From the NCBI GenBank assembly GCA_963681505.1, contig OY811976.1, forward strand, positions 5,632,003 through 5,696,002: a stretch of DNA of 64,000 bases, in the 5' to 3' direction. The stretch comes from Eunapius fragilis (taxonomy: Eukaryota; Porifera; Demospongiae; Spongillida; Spongillidae). The notes below the pieces were generated by a model that saw only the letters and a program-made list of their open reading frames with translations, did no database searches and was not told the origin of the DNA. The position numbers were made by a program, and so were the translations under genes. Shown here one piece after another: positions 54,066 to 64,000 of this stretch (the first letter of the stretch is position 1; the number at the start of each line of letters is the position of its first letter).

Positions 54066-54960
54066 GTATATGATACTGTTTTGTGACCAGGTACAGAGAA
54101 AGATGAGGGTACAACATACATATACAGTGACCTATGCAGGAAGTGCATGGTCTCAGAAATTTGCAATCACTTAGGAGCGTCTTTATTCTGCAGAGTGTGC
54201 ATGGTATGCTTAGTACACAGGATTTCCCTCTGACTTTTTTTTTCTTTCAGACTAACTCTGCCACAGGTTTGGATAACATTGCTGAATACAGAACTAAGGC
54301 ACAAACGTTACAATCAATACAGCAATGTTTAACAGAAACTGAGAAGCACATTCGTAATTTGTATGGGATAACAGAAGTTGACAATTCTCTACTTGAATGA
54401 GATTTGGATTTGCATCGGTATGATTTTAAATCTAGCTGACAGTATGTACAGTTGTATATTTGGTTTTAGGAACACTCTATTAGAAGCCCTCCATATCTTC
54501 CTGCTTGGGGCATACAAGTACTTTTTGAGGGACGTTATGGGGCACCTATCCAAGAGAGAGATATCTGAGATAGCTGCATGTATATCAGCATTTAACTTCT
54601 CTGGGTTTAGCCACAGGTTGTCACGTGATATAAGTAACTACTACCGTTCTTTTGTGGGAAGAGATTTTAAAGTAGTAGCACAGCTATCACTTTTTGTTCT
54701 TGCCCCATACCCGACTGCTTCAGAAACAGATGTGTGGTTTGCATTGTCCGAGGTGTATAAATTTTAATAGCACATTTACATATTTTGCTCATGAGTACAT
54801 GCTTGATCACACAGCTATTCAAATTGGTACTGTGAAAAACTCTGTCTTGAGAGGATTAATGAGTATCGAGATGCATGCTGCTCATTTGTGCAAACTGTGC
54901 AATGTAATTGTCCTAATCACAGGAAAAAACCTAAGCTACATCTGCTGATGCATCTTCCAG
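54066..54960 (+). pseudogene. Possible KDZ/Plavaka-like (CACTA-related) transposase C-terminal part
   Basis: A Cys-rich block (LCRKCMVSEICNHLGASLFC) at ~54,120-54,200 is followed by 54,378-54,767: LLEALHIFLLGAYKYFLRDV, then KREISEIAACISAFNFSGFS, SNYYRSFVGRDFKVVAQLSL and FVLAPY. The 'LH.iLLG..KY' and 'GRDFK...Q' pattern resembles the C-terminal part of Plavaka/KDZ-type and other CACTA-like transposases found in invertebrates and fungi. No DDE residues can be assigned. A second frame at 54,694-54,948 may be another exon. I am unsure of the family. Confidence 0.4.
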
Positions 54961-55350
54961 AGTAAATTGAATCATCCATCATCATATAACGCAGAAAGGT
55001 AAGACACTGATGTGCTACCAAAAGCTAACATTCTATTTGCAGGTGTGAGACTTAACAATTCGTTCATCAAAAGCCAACGGTAATAAGATTGCACCTAGCA
55101 AGAACATAGCACACAATTTTGCTGTACTAAACAGTATATTCTGGAGGCATGATCAACTCTGAAAGTTATGCATACAGTTGTAACCTTATCAGTTATAAAT
55201 ATCAGTGTTATTGACGCATGTTCTTGATGCAGATGCAGTGATGACCTAGTTAAAGCTTTTTAGCTCTACAATGGTGCAAACATTTCTTAATGGTGAAACA
55301 ATGTGCAGCTGTTCAGGCAAGGAACTCTATAAACATGGAACTCTTCGTCA

Positions 55351-55563
55351 GGTATATGTGTATGTATGTATGTATGTATGTACGTACGTACGTATGTATG
55401 TATGTATGTATGTATGTATGTATGTATGTATGTATGTATGTATGTATGTATGTATGTATGTATGTATGTATGTATGTATGTATGTATGTATGTATGTATG
55501 TATGTATGTATGTATGTATGTATGTATGTATGTATGTATGTATGTATGTATGTATGTATGTAT
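55351..55563. repeat. (TGTA)n microsatellite, ~50 units
   Basis: About 210 bp of TATG/TGTA repeats with a short ACGT variant block (GTACGTACGTACG) near the start. All long frames of YVCM or THIH here are artefacts. Confidence 0.97.
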
Positions 55564-55705
55564 AAATCCGCTCTACAGCGCTCAATATCGTGTTAGTTGG
55601 CCACTTCGCGATATTTTCTCCATCTATTGGCTCTTTTCTGGAAGGTTTTAGTGTGATTTGAAATAGTGCGCTCTGTTTGGAATGCCTCAACTACCATGAC
55701 TACTA

Positions 55706-56510
55706 CGCTTTGGCTGTCAGAACGTTCGTTCCCTGTTGGACTTGTCAAACGCTGGTGCTGGTGCTCCACCTCGTCGGTCTGCTGTATGTGATGATGAATT
55801 TAGCCATGTCCAGACTGAAGTTATTGCTCTCAGCGAATCTCGGCTTCCAAACAAAGGTTCGCTGGTCGAAAGCAACTACACTTTTTTCTGGTCCGGTCAA
55901 CCTACTGGGTCTCCAAGATATGGCGGAGTTGGCTTTGCAGTTTCTAACAAGCTAGTGCAATTCATGGCCGGAAACCCTCAATGTTTCAACCACAGAGTAA
56001 TGACCATCCGTTTAAAGCTTAAATCATCATTAAAAGCAGTAACTTTTGTTTCCATATATGCTCCAACTTTCAAAGCAAAACAACTTGAAAAAGAAGCTTT
56101 CTATCAAGACCTTCAGAAAGCTATAAATACTGTATCTCCGCGTGACCTGTTGATTGTTCTGGGTGACTTCAATGCTCGTGTTGGCAGTGACTGGAAAACC
56201 TGGAAGGGTGTTGTTGGTAGTGAAGGAATTTCCGAAGTCAATTCTAACGGTTTAGGTCTGTTGGAATTCTGTTGTCGAAATGGTCTTTGTATTACCAACA
56301 CTTTCTTTAAGCATAAACTGTGGCACAAAGCTACCTGGATGCATCCACGTTCCAAATGCCTACATATGATTGACTTTGTGATTACAAGACAGCTCCACCG
56401 ATGGCTGGTGCATGATACAAGGGTCTACCATAGTGTTGACGTATGGAGTGACCATTTCTTTGTAGGAAGTTCGATCATGATTCCGTATTCCAACTTTCAT
56501 CATTCCCGGC
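55706..56510 (+). pseudogene. LINE AP endonuclease domain
   Basis: The frame reads CQNVRSLLDL at the start, ALSESRLP (catalytic Glu), RYGGVGFAVS, TFVSIYAPTF, VLGDFNARVG (Asp and Asn) and MIDFVITR, then WSDHFF (Asp-His). These are the motifs of exonuclease-endonuclease-phosphatase (EEP) enzymes of LINEs, which nick target DNA. The motif set is complete. The frame then runs to 56,641 and shifts; the linker 56,614-56,886 and 56,825-57,385 are in other frames. Confidence 0.85.
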
Positions 56511-56824
56511 GTATCATCTCTCCTACAACTAAATGTTTTGATGTGAATCGTTTGTCTCAGCCCTGTGTACTTACACAGTATCAGAGTGCTGCTTCATTGT
56601 CACTTAGGGTTCATTGTTACTTAGGGATGTCCATTCTTTAGCCCCAGGCAATGAATCCAACAAATCCAGAGTAGATCTACTATGTGATTCTTTTGTTGCA
56701 GCAATTACATCTGCTGCTAGCAACACAATTGGTATCAAGTCATATTCTTCCTCCCCTGATTGGTTCCAAGAAAATATAGCCTCTTCTCCTGCAGAAAAAA
56801 CTTCTATTTCTGGAAATCAAGTCA

Positions 56825-58222
56825 TTGCTGAAACAAGATTTACCAGTTCCAGTTTCTCTCCTAAACAAATACAGATTTGCTCGTAATCTTGCTAAATATT
56901 CCATCTGCAAGATTCAAAATGTTTGGTGGCAAAGAAAAGCCGAAGATCTCAATACCTTTCGAAAAAATGGTGATTGGAGAAATCTTTTCCTAACTTGGAA
57001 ACAGCTTTCATTCAAGAAAGTTGCACGGAGTTGTTCAGTATATGACAAATCAGGTTCTCATCGTATCACTGATCCTTCTGAAATCAGAGATCGCTGGAAA
57101 AGCCATTTTGATGAAGTGTTTAACTTCTCCACCTATTCTTTTAACAATAGTGTTCTTTCTCTGGTTCCACAACAACCTACAATTGAATCCCTTGCCATCC
57201 CTTCTACAATCACTGTAGTAAAGGAGGCTCTCTCTCGGATGAAATGTAGATGTGCTGCTGGTAAGGATGGTATATCAGCTGAACTCCTCATCTTTGGTGG
57301 AGAGGATGTTATTATTGTGTTACACTCCCTTTTTTGGAGATCTGGTCATCAGAGCAAGTTCCCAAACAATGGGTGGACTCTGTGATCGTCCCAGTACCTA
57401 AAAAAGGTGACCTTCACTGTTGCGACAACTGGAGAGGGATTTCCCTTCTTAATGTTGCAGGAAAGGTATTTACTCGTCTTATAGCAGACCGCATTTCTGA
57501 TATATCGGAATCTATCATCGATGAAACTCAATGTGGTTTTCGTAAACAACGTGGGACTGTTGCCATGGTTTTTGTTGCACGTCAACTTCAAGAAAAAGCT
57601 CGAGAACAAAACTGCCAACTTTTCATGTGTTTTTTTGACCTCGAAAAAGCATATGATTCTGTTCCAAGGGATGCACTCTGGTGCTTGCTTGGTAAATTGG
57701 GGTTCCCTGCTAAAATGGTCAACATCATTAAACAACTGCATTTTGGTATGGAGGCTTCAGTACGTATAAATGGTGTATTATTAAATCCCTTTTCAGTCTC
57801 AAACGGGCTAAAACAAGGTTGTGTTTTAGCACCCTTCCTTTTTAACCTATATTTCAACAAAGTGATGCAAGATGCTTTGAAGGAATTTGATGACGGTGTC
57901 CAAGTCAGTTATAAGATGGATGGAAAGCTTTTTAGACGTTCTGGTACAAGACTTCCGATGTCGGTTTCAATTTGTGATCTTAGATTTGCTGATGATGTCA
58001 TGGCAAGTTGCCATGATGCTGTTTCACTACAGGATTTTATCAATCGCTTCTCTACAGCAGCCCAGGACTGGGGTTTATGTGTGAGCACAGACAAAACAAA
58101 AGTAATGATCCAGTCTACGTCCTCTCATCCCACAAATGAATCTTCTGTCTTTCACATCCAAGAAACCAATCTAGACGTAGTTTCTTCCTTCAGATATCTG
58201 TATGACGCAAATCTTGGGCAAC
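56825..58222 (+). pseudogene. LINE reverse transcriptase domain
   Basis: 56,825-57,385 has the pre-RT region (KFRKNGDWRNLFLTWKQL-like: FRKNGDWRNLFLTWKQL) and GKDGISAELL. After a shift at ~57,340, 57,334-58,308 has QWVDSVIVPVPKKGD, NWRGISLLNVAGKVF, TQCGFRKQRGTVAMVF, MCFFDLEKAYDSVPRDALW, NGLKQGCVLAPFLFNLYF and LRFADDVMASC, with catalytic Asp in FFDLEKAYD and FADD. The order and spacing fit RT of the Jockey/CR1/I group. The match ends at VSSFRYL (58,199). One or two frameshifts prevent a continuous ORF2. Confidence 0.88.
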
Positions 58223-58333
58223 ATGGTCACCATGTGATCAAGCATATAGGTGAGTTAATGTTGTCCTGCACAATATTCATTACTACATACACACCATCAC
58301 ATGCATAACCCAGACACTAACAAGTGTGCACTC

Positions 58334-58476
58334 TGTGAAGGACTGGGAACGAGGGTTATGTGGGATCGCGCATGCGGGGTGTGTTTTTAGTGTGTAATGA
58401 TTGGAGTTGTATGGTGAACGCGTTGGATTAGTTGTTACACAAATCTTCGTCCATCGGGACTTGGCGATATACCACA
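58334..58476 (+). repeat. Gypsy-F 5' LTR, 143 bp
   Basis: TGTGAAGGACTGGG to GCGATATACCACA. Confidence 0.95.
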
Positions 58477-58477
58477 G

Positions 58478-58488
58478 TGGCGACGAGG
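58478..58488 (+). promoter_or_regulatory. Primer-binding site, tRNA-Ser type
   Basis: TGGCGACGAGG after one spacer base. Confidence 0.85.
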
Positions 58489-58515
58489 GTGGGATAGCTC
58501 TGAATACTAGTAACT

Positions 58516-59640
58516 ATGACGAGTTTGATAGGTCAGGTGGGCAAGTTTCACGCAGGGAAGGAGGACTGGCAGTCATACTTGGAAAGGTTGCAGTACTACT
58601 TTGCGGCGAACAACGTGGGGGCTGAAAAGCAACGGGACACACTACTTTGTTGTATTGGACGCGAAATGTTCGGTCTTTTGAAAGCCTTAGTCGCACCAGC
58701 AAAACTTAGCGACAAGACCTTCAAGGAACTCATTGAGACTCTCATGCCACATATGGCACCGAAATCCTTAGTGATTGTCGAACAGTTCCGCTTCCACAAG
58801 CGAGAACAGAAGACCGACGAGACAATTAGGGCCTACGCTGCCAGTTTGCAGAAATTGGCTGAACATTGCGAATTTGGAAATGCGTTAGACGACACTTTGC
58901 CGGACCAGCTAGTATGCGGTATGAAGAATGAGAAGGTACAATAGCGTTTGTTGATGAAGAGGGATTTAACTTTTGCTGCAGCGGTAGAAGAAATGGAAAT
59001 TGGGGAAATGGCGGAAAAAGATGCAGCGCAGTTCCATGGGGTGAACACAATGCCTGCTGAGGTACCCCAGATACCTAAGAAAGGCATCAGGGTCCGCTGC
59101 TATTGTTGTGACGGTGCACATGATGCTCGAGAGTGTTGGGTGACGCAGGAACAGTGTCGATACTGTGAGAAGCGAGGACATATTGAGAGAGCGTGCAGGG
59201 CGAAGCATAAGGATCAGGGAGAAGAAAGACCCTGTGGGGACCAGAGAGACGAAAGACCCCGTGAAGACCAGAGAGGTGACAAACGTGGGAACCACAGAGG
59301 TGAAAGATCACAGGTTAAGCCATGGCGAAGGAACAAGATTAAAGAAGTAGCTTTCCAGGAACAGCCGGGAAGTGAAGATGAAAGAGAGGTGCCTGTTAAT
59401 TGGCAGAATATACACATGCTGGGCATGGAGCAGTGGCAGTCTCAGAAGCCGCTATTTGTGACAGTGGAGGTAGAGGGCAGGCCCCTGAAAATGGAATTGG
59501 ACACAGGAGCTGCTGTTTCTTTGATGCCCTACTCTGTATACCGAAACCAATACAAGGATCTACTTCTAAAGAATACCCAGATTAAACTAAAAACGTATAC
59601 AGGAGAGCGGATATCCCCTCGAGGTCACTGTGAAGAAGGG
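58516..59640 (+). pseudogene. gag: Gypsy-F gag-protease
   Basis: The ATG at 58,516 opens MTSLIGQVGKFHAGKEDW. Capsid-like motifs (YFAANNVGAEKQR, LQKLAEHCEFGNALDD, LVCGMKNEKVQ) follow. TAG at 58,942-58,944 is the only stop before the frame continues from 58,945. It has CYCCDGAHDARECW and CRYCEKRGHIERAC (CCHC knuckles) and a charged repeat region (RGDQ/DERPREDQRGD), then MELDTGAAVSLMPYS, the protease. So gag and protease share one frame with no overlap. A frame change at ~59,635 leads to pol. In other Gypsy copies here, gag and pol are separated by a stop or a shift. Confidence 0.85.
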
Positions 59641-61420
59641 GAAGATTTGCGTTCAATTGTCCCTCTTAGTCATGGAAGGGAATCGACCACCGTTGATGGG
59701 GAGAGATTGGTTGTCGAAAGTCCCTATCGATTGGCACCACATCAACAAGATCGACAACCGTACTGCTCCAAAAATGGAAACTTGGAAAATGATAGAGTCG
59801 ATCATAAAAAAATACCCTCGAATCATGCGGGACACCATTGGAACTATGGCTAAAATTAAGGGTCACTTAGTGCTGAGGGAGGGCACATCTCCCGTGTTTA
59901 TGAAGGCTCGTCCGATTCCCTACAGTTTGCGGGAAAAGGTGGAGCAGGAACTTGAAAGAATGGTACACTAGGGAGCGATAACCCCTGTCACTTGGAGTGA
60001 ATGGGCTTCTCCAGTAGTGGTAGCTCCAAAAGCGGATGGGACCGTGCGTATATGTGGAGATTTCAAGGCCACCGTGAACCCGTGTCTCAAGGTGGACCAA
60101 TATCCCTTGCCACGCATAGAGGACATTTTGCGACCTTAGGAGGAAGCACGGTCTTTAGCAAAATAGACCTACATTCGGCATACCTTCAAATGGAACTGGA
60201 GGAGTCCAAGGAGTGTACCACTATCAACACCTCAAAAGGCTTGTATCGCTTTAATCGTTTGGCATTTGGTATTGCGTCTGCACCTGCATTGTGGCAGCGA
60301 GCCATGGAACAGGTTTGGCCGGGAATTCCCAAAACACAGTGTCTGCTGGACGATATCATTGTTGCAGGATCAACAGACGAAGAACACTTGAAGCTGTTGG
60401 ATGAGGTTTTAGGGCGCTTGAATGAGTACAACCTCACCATCAACAAAAAGATAAGCAAGTTTTTCCAGCGGGAGATAGTATATTGCGGGTTCCGGATTGA
60501 TGTGGAAGGACTGCATAAAATGCCAGAGAGAGTGCAAGCAGTGGTGGAGGTACCCTCGCCTAACAATGTGAGTAAGCTTAGAGCATTCCTGGGAATGGTA
60601 AATTACTATCACAGATTCTTATCGAACTTGTCACATCAGTTAGCACCATTACATCGTTTAATATGGGCAGATGTTAAGTGGACTTGGGACAAAGAGTGTA
60701 GCTTAGCTTTTGGAAAGGTGAAACGTTTGATGGCATCAGAAACAGTGTTGGCCCATTAAAATCCCAGTCTGCCTATCACATTATCATGTGATGCGAGCTC
60801 TTATGGACTGGGAGTCGTCTTGTCACACAAGTATGCAGATGGTTCTGAACACCCAGTAGCGTACGCATCCCGCACATTGACGGTTGCGAGGTGGGGAATT
60901 CCCTCAGTTGTTGTCACTGATAATGGCACAGGAGTTTGAGCGGTTGATGAAACTTAACAGCATAAAGCATTACATATCCAGCCCTTACCACCCTGCGACC
61001 AAAGGACTAGCCGAGCGCTTCGTACAGACCTTAAAGCATGCATTACAAGTGTCAAGAAAGGAACCAAGAACTCTACAACATAGACTGGCCAATTTCCTAT
61101 TAACCTACAGAAATTCAAGACATGCTAGCTCTGAGGCGTCACCAGCTACACTGATGATCAATCGGGATTTATGTTGCAGGTTACATTTGTTGAGGCCGGA
61201 TCTCCGGGGAACAGTCATGCGAGCAGCCACCAGACAGGTTATGGACCGATCTGCAGCCGTAGAGCGAGTGTTTAGCCTTGGAGAGAAAGTGGTGGTGAGG
61301 GACTACAGACAAGGACATAATCGCTGTGTCCCATCAGTGGTAAAGGCAGTTCTTGGATTGAAAACTTACGAAGTCCAGTGTGATGGGGGGGGGGGGGGGA
61401 GTTTGGAGGAGGCACTCTGA
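59630..61420 (+). pseudogene. pol: Gypsy-F pol, RT and partial RNase H fused to late integrase
   Basis: Protease end and RT start are in 59,630-59,971 (MEGNRPPLMGRDWL, RPIPYSLREKV), which stops at TAG. A shift leads to frame 60,001-60,759: KIDLHSAYLQMEL, FGIASAPALWQRAM, LLDDIIVAG (the Tyr of the usual YIDD box is Leu-Leu) and the connection region, stopping after VLAH. RNase H ([23 protein letters not shown]) breaks at ~60,886 straight into integrase [12 protein letters not shown], then HYISSPYHPATKGLAERFV (Glu) and ATLMINRDLCCRLH. A 15-G run sits at 61,385. The first integrase Asp and zinc finger are absent. Confidence 0.82.
61385..61399. repeat. 15-G homopolymer
   Basis: Direct reading, within the integrase C-terminal frame of Gypsy-F (encoded as Gly). 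Confidence 0.95.
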
Positions 61421-61874
61421 CCAAATAAAAGGAAATGTACAAGGGTGGAGAGAGGAGGAACATGATGATGACGACTTTGGCTACCAGGGGAATACACAAG
61501 CAGCAAACTTGACTCCTGGAAGGGGGTCAGAAGAGACAGAAGGAATCGCAGGGGAGGAACCTGCCAGGCGACCCCGGAACATCCCCGGCTACAGATAACA
61601 TTATTGTACCTCGAGTGTCCACCACCATGAATCAAGTACCCACCATGAGTCAAGCTCAAATATCTCAGCAAACTGAAGGTCCTACATCCCGGCAAACTGA
61701 AGACCATTCCTTGGAAAAGAAACGAGATTCACCTCTAGAACAAAGAGAGGCAGAGGAGCGTGGCAGTGCATCAGTTGTAACAGGGAGCCCCAAAGTTAGC
61801 ACTACACGCAGCGGTCGTGTAGTTCGGAAGCCGGCCCGGTATACAGATCCGGGTGACTGAATTGTGGGGAGGAG

Positions 61875-62017
61875 TGTGAAGGACTGGGAACGAGGGTTAT
61901 GTAGGATCACGCATGCAGGGTGTGTTTTTAGTGTGTAATGATTGGAGTCGTATGGTGAATGTGTTGGATTAGTTGTTACACAAATCTTTGTCCATCGGGA
62001 CTTGGCGATATTCCACA
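61875..62017 (+). repeat. Gypsy-F 3' LTR, 143 bp
   Basis: TGTGAAGGACTGGG to GCGATATTCCACA, preceded by GGGGAGGAG. Confidence 0.95.
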
Positions 62018-63075
62018 CACTCCAAACTCACAAAACACAGTCACACACAATTCGATATTACTCGTCCAACATACCAAATAATATTTTCGCCCCCAACATG
62101 AGTGTACACTCTCAGCACACACAACTAACACGTGAAAGGACCAAACTCCACGGACGGAAGAGAGGTGAGCATTAATTGGAATGCTGAAGGAGGAGGCTAA
62201 TGACGGTAGAAAGGATGGTGCCTGGTGACACAATTGGAAATGGTATGGAACAGAGGGATGTGGAGAGGGATGTGGGATGAGGGGCATGACTTGGGTGGGG
62301 AGACGCAAGCGCGTGCGCAAGAATAACCGAACATGGCCTTGAATGAAGATGCACAAACACATGCACGAACACAACCACCCAGAGATAATATATATTATCT
62401 CTGAACCACCTAACCGAAGAGAAAATGATTATAAATTTGCTCGTTTGAAATGGCACACGCACATATACTAATGTGCCGTAACGCCGAGGTGTAGGATTAC
62501 CTCGCTGCATCTATAGTAATATGAGCTAACAGAGGGTCTTAAAAATGGCTTCGTCACTTCCTATAATGCCCTACATATCTATCTTAGGCTTAGAAATTAT
62601 AGCTTGTTTTAACTCACTTCTTCGCTCTCTTCATGGATAATTAGGTGTAAAGATCGCCTCCGTAAACCATACTAATCTTCCTTAATGCAAATAACAAGTT
62701 GTGAAACTGCCACGCTCTAAACCTTCAATTGATAAGCAATAGGTGGTTAAGGTAGCAATAATTAGTCGAAAAAGCATTAGGCCAGAGATATATTATGTAT
62801 CTTAGGCATTCCCCGCCCCTCTCATAAAAAATTTAAAATTAAGAAAGTCAGTAATATAATCCGTTTGCTGACTTAAAATGCACAAAAGCTGCTAACTCTT
62901 TTTATGTACACACCACCTGGTTGGGAAGGTGACCCCTTCCCGATCATGCCAGTTAGTTTATCTAGTTAAAATTGCATGTTTGAGGTGACTGTGTGTTATG
63001 TGTGCATGTGAACTTTCCATGTGGTCCATATTATCTGAATCCACATCACTTTATGCCCCTATTATGGCTCTTTAA
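62018..63075. other. No recognisable gene
   Basis: Flank of Gypsy-F. No motif was recognised. Frames on both strands at 62.0-62.5 kb are short and low in conserved residues. Confidence 0.4.
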
Positions 63076-63222
63076 CTACCCCTTCCCTCCCTCTTTCTAT
63101 CCCTCTATATCCACCCCTTTCTCTACTCCCCCTCCCCTCTTCCCCCTCCCCCCTCTTCCCCCCCCCCCTCTTCCCCCTCCCCCCTCTTCCCCCCTCTCCC
63201 CCTCCTCCCCCTCTCCCTTGGA
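63076..63222. repeat. Polypyrimidine tract, CCCTCTTCC units
   Basis: About 145 bases almost entirely C and T with repeated CCCCTCTTCC and CCCTCC words. Such tracts can form triplex (H-DNA). It lies ~80 bases before the first host-like exon. Confidence 0.9.
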
Positions 63223-63299
63223 CCAGTGTGGAACTCGTCAACTACATCATAACATTCTATAAGATGAAGCCACACTGAGTTCCTCGGCAACACTCATAG

Positions 63300-63630
63300 C
63301 AACCTGGCTACCCTAGTGTACAACAACCCAGGCCATACATTGCTAACACCAGTGTGGTCATAAACAGTGTCCTTGATGACAACAAGGAGTTCTTCTGCTA
63401 TAGCGGTGGCTCTGACCTCACCCACTTCGACACCAGCACAGCCTCCTCCCTCCTGATCCCAGACTGCCTCCCCACGTGCATCACTGACCTCACAAGCTCC
63501 ACCTCCTACATGAACGTGGCCTCCTACTACAACCAGGCCACTGCAGTGGTCGAGGGACATCTTTGTGCAGCTCCTGGATGTGGGCAGGAACGTCATCCCC
63601 ATGGCAATGTTGGAGGTGGATGTGAGTTGA
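63300..63630 (+). CDS. Unidentified host-like exon, extracellular-looking
   Basis: The frame reads NTSVVINSVLDDNKEFFCYS and continues with CLPTCITDLTSSTSYMNVAS, carrying several Cys, Asn and Ser/Thr residues. A frame change near 63,545 would lead to RDIFVQLLDVGRNVIPMAML before a GTGAGT donor at 63,620. Base composition is richer in GC than the transposon flanks, as in coding sequence. I do not recognise the protein. It could be the ectodomain of a membrane protein with the next exon. Confidence 0.35.
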
Positions 63631-63730
63631 CCACAGATCAGCTCACTTCATCAGTCTACCCTGAAGCTCTGATTAGCTGCTCTATTTCTGAGTACTAGGT
63701 CAATAGTAACTCTTTGAGTTACTGGCAACG

Positions 63731-63890
63731 ATGTGCCCCTCCCCCTCTGGATGTTTGATGCCGGGCACCTCCTACAACCAGACCCCCACTTACTTGGGCC
63801 CAGGGCCGATGGTCCTGTGCATCCAATCTGTGACAGTGGGCATGGTCATTATGCTGCTTCTGGTCGTGTGGCAGCTGGTAAAGAGGAGTG
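63731..63890 (+). CDS. Unidentified host-like exon with a transmembrane helix
   Basis: In the frame starting at ATG 63,731 one reads MCPSPSGCLMPGTSYNQTPT then GPMVLCIQSVTVGMVIMLLL and VVWQLVKRS, a ~20-residue hydrophobic helix followed by K/R (positive-inside on the C-terminal side), up to a GTGGGT donor near 63,890. This suggests an exon of a membrane protein with the C-terminus cytoplasmic. It continues beyond the window or into a further exon. The overlapping frame at 63,733 is a shadow. Confidence 0.4.
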
Positions 63891-64000
63891 GTGGGTGTGT
63901 AGAAGGGTGGAGGGGGGACAGTGGTGGAGAGGGTAGGTGTATAGAGGGATGGAGGGAGTGGTGTGGCAGAGAGGTGTACCTGAAGAAGATAATAGAATAT

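Larger units (their letters stand above)
55700..58222 (+). mobile_element. LINE (non-LTR retrotransposon), 5' and 3' ends unresolved
   Basis: The apurinic-endonuclease and RT domains are in the usual order and orientation, with no LTRs. The domain sequence breaks off at ~58,195 (SSFRYL then unrelated residues), so the 3' end is truncated or diverged. No poly-A or simple 3' tail is seen before the Gypsy at 58,334. Confidence 0.85.
58334..62017 (+). mobile_element. Gypsy-F, internally deleted, CACTC target duplication
   Basis: 5' LTR 58,334-58,476 and 3' LTR 61,875-62,017, both 143 bp. Primer site 58,478-58,488. CACTC at 58,329-58,333 and 62,018-62,022. The element is 3,684 bp. The RNase H tail and the integrase zinc finger and first Asp are missing. 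The LTRs differ at eight sites, six of them CpG/TpG or CpG/CpA pairs. Confidence 0.95.

Noticed and set aside
55271-55690. Long open frames of repeated YVCM/THIH residues
   Set aside because: They are translations of the TGTA microsatellite in several frames and both strands, not proteins.

Overview
The window is eukaryotic, almost certainly from an AT-rich invertebrate metazoan. A demosponge or cnidarian fits best, but I cannot name the species. Reasons: GT-AG introns of about 50-80 bp, the mixture of transposon families, HECT and BEN domains, and CpG-type decay between LTR pairs. It is a transposon graveyard. No rRNA, tRNA, CRISPR array or bacterial operon is visible, and only the last 700 bases look like an ordinary host gene.

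Layout. 1-1343: non-autonomous Tc1/mariner-IS630-like element with very long inverted arms. 2.1-5.0 kb: a decayed KRBA2/Ginger-like integrase gene followed by a Cys-rich CXC region, a Ulp1-like (C48) protease and a PHD-like finger. 5.4-6.9 kb: Gypsy remnant and possible LTR. 7.1-11.1 kb: a second Ginger-like integrase with the same protease and PHD tail, interrupted by a TTAA-flanked MITE and by a Gypsy LTR. 12.8-26.2 kb: Gypsy elements tangled in an exact 6,485-bp duplication (8747-15231 equals 18186-24670). 26.6-28.0 kb: two halves of a DUF4371/ZNF862-like hAT transposase on opposite strands. 29.1-29.4 kb: near-perfect 130-bp inverted repeat. 29,901-37,078: an entire CACTA-type transposon with TIRs, a 3-bp target duplication, a tnp2-like transposase and a divergent BEN-domain gene. 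37.3-40.1 kb: hAT transposase gene. 40.6-41.8 kb: small hAT with an 8-bp target duplication. 41.9-44.2 kb: decayed HECT ligase gene. 45.1-45.8 kb: third hAT fragment. 45.9-50.4 kb: near-complete Gypsy. 51.4-53.7 kb: truncated Gypsy. 54.0-55.0 kb: possible KDZ/Plavaka-like transposase. 55.4-55.6 kb: TGTA microsatellite. 55.7-58.2 kb: LINE. 58.3-62.0 kb: internally deleted Gypsy with both LTRs. 63.3-63.9 kb: unidentified exons, one with a membrane helix.

How the parts relate. Four of the Gypsy primer-binding sites (one is a duplicate) read TGGCGACGAGG, matching the 3' end of a serine tRNA, so they belong to one Mag-like lineage at different stages of decay: near complete (45.9 kb), internally deleted (58.3 kb), truncated, and LTR only. 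Two Ginger-like genes share an integrase plus WLDD plus C48 plus PHD architecture. The CACTA element is the most self-contained system. Its two genes diverge from about 33.5 kb, and its ends carry seven copies of the palindrome AAGATCTT, a plausible binding site for its own BEN protein. The large exact duplication may be an assembly mis-join of two alleles (LTR-only and full-length) rather than biology.
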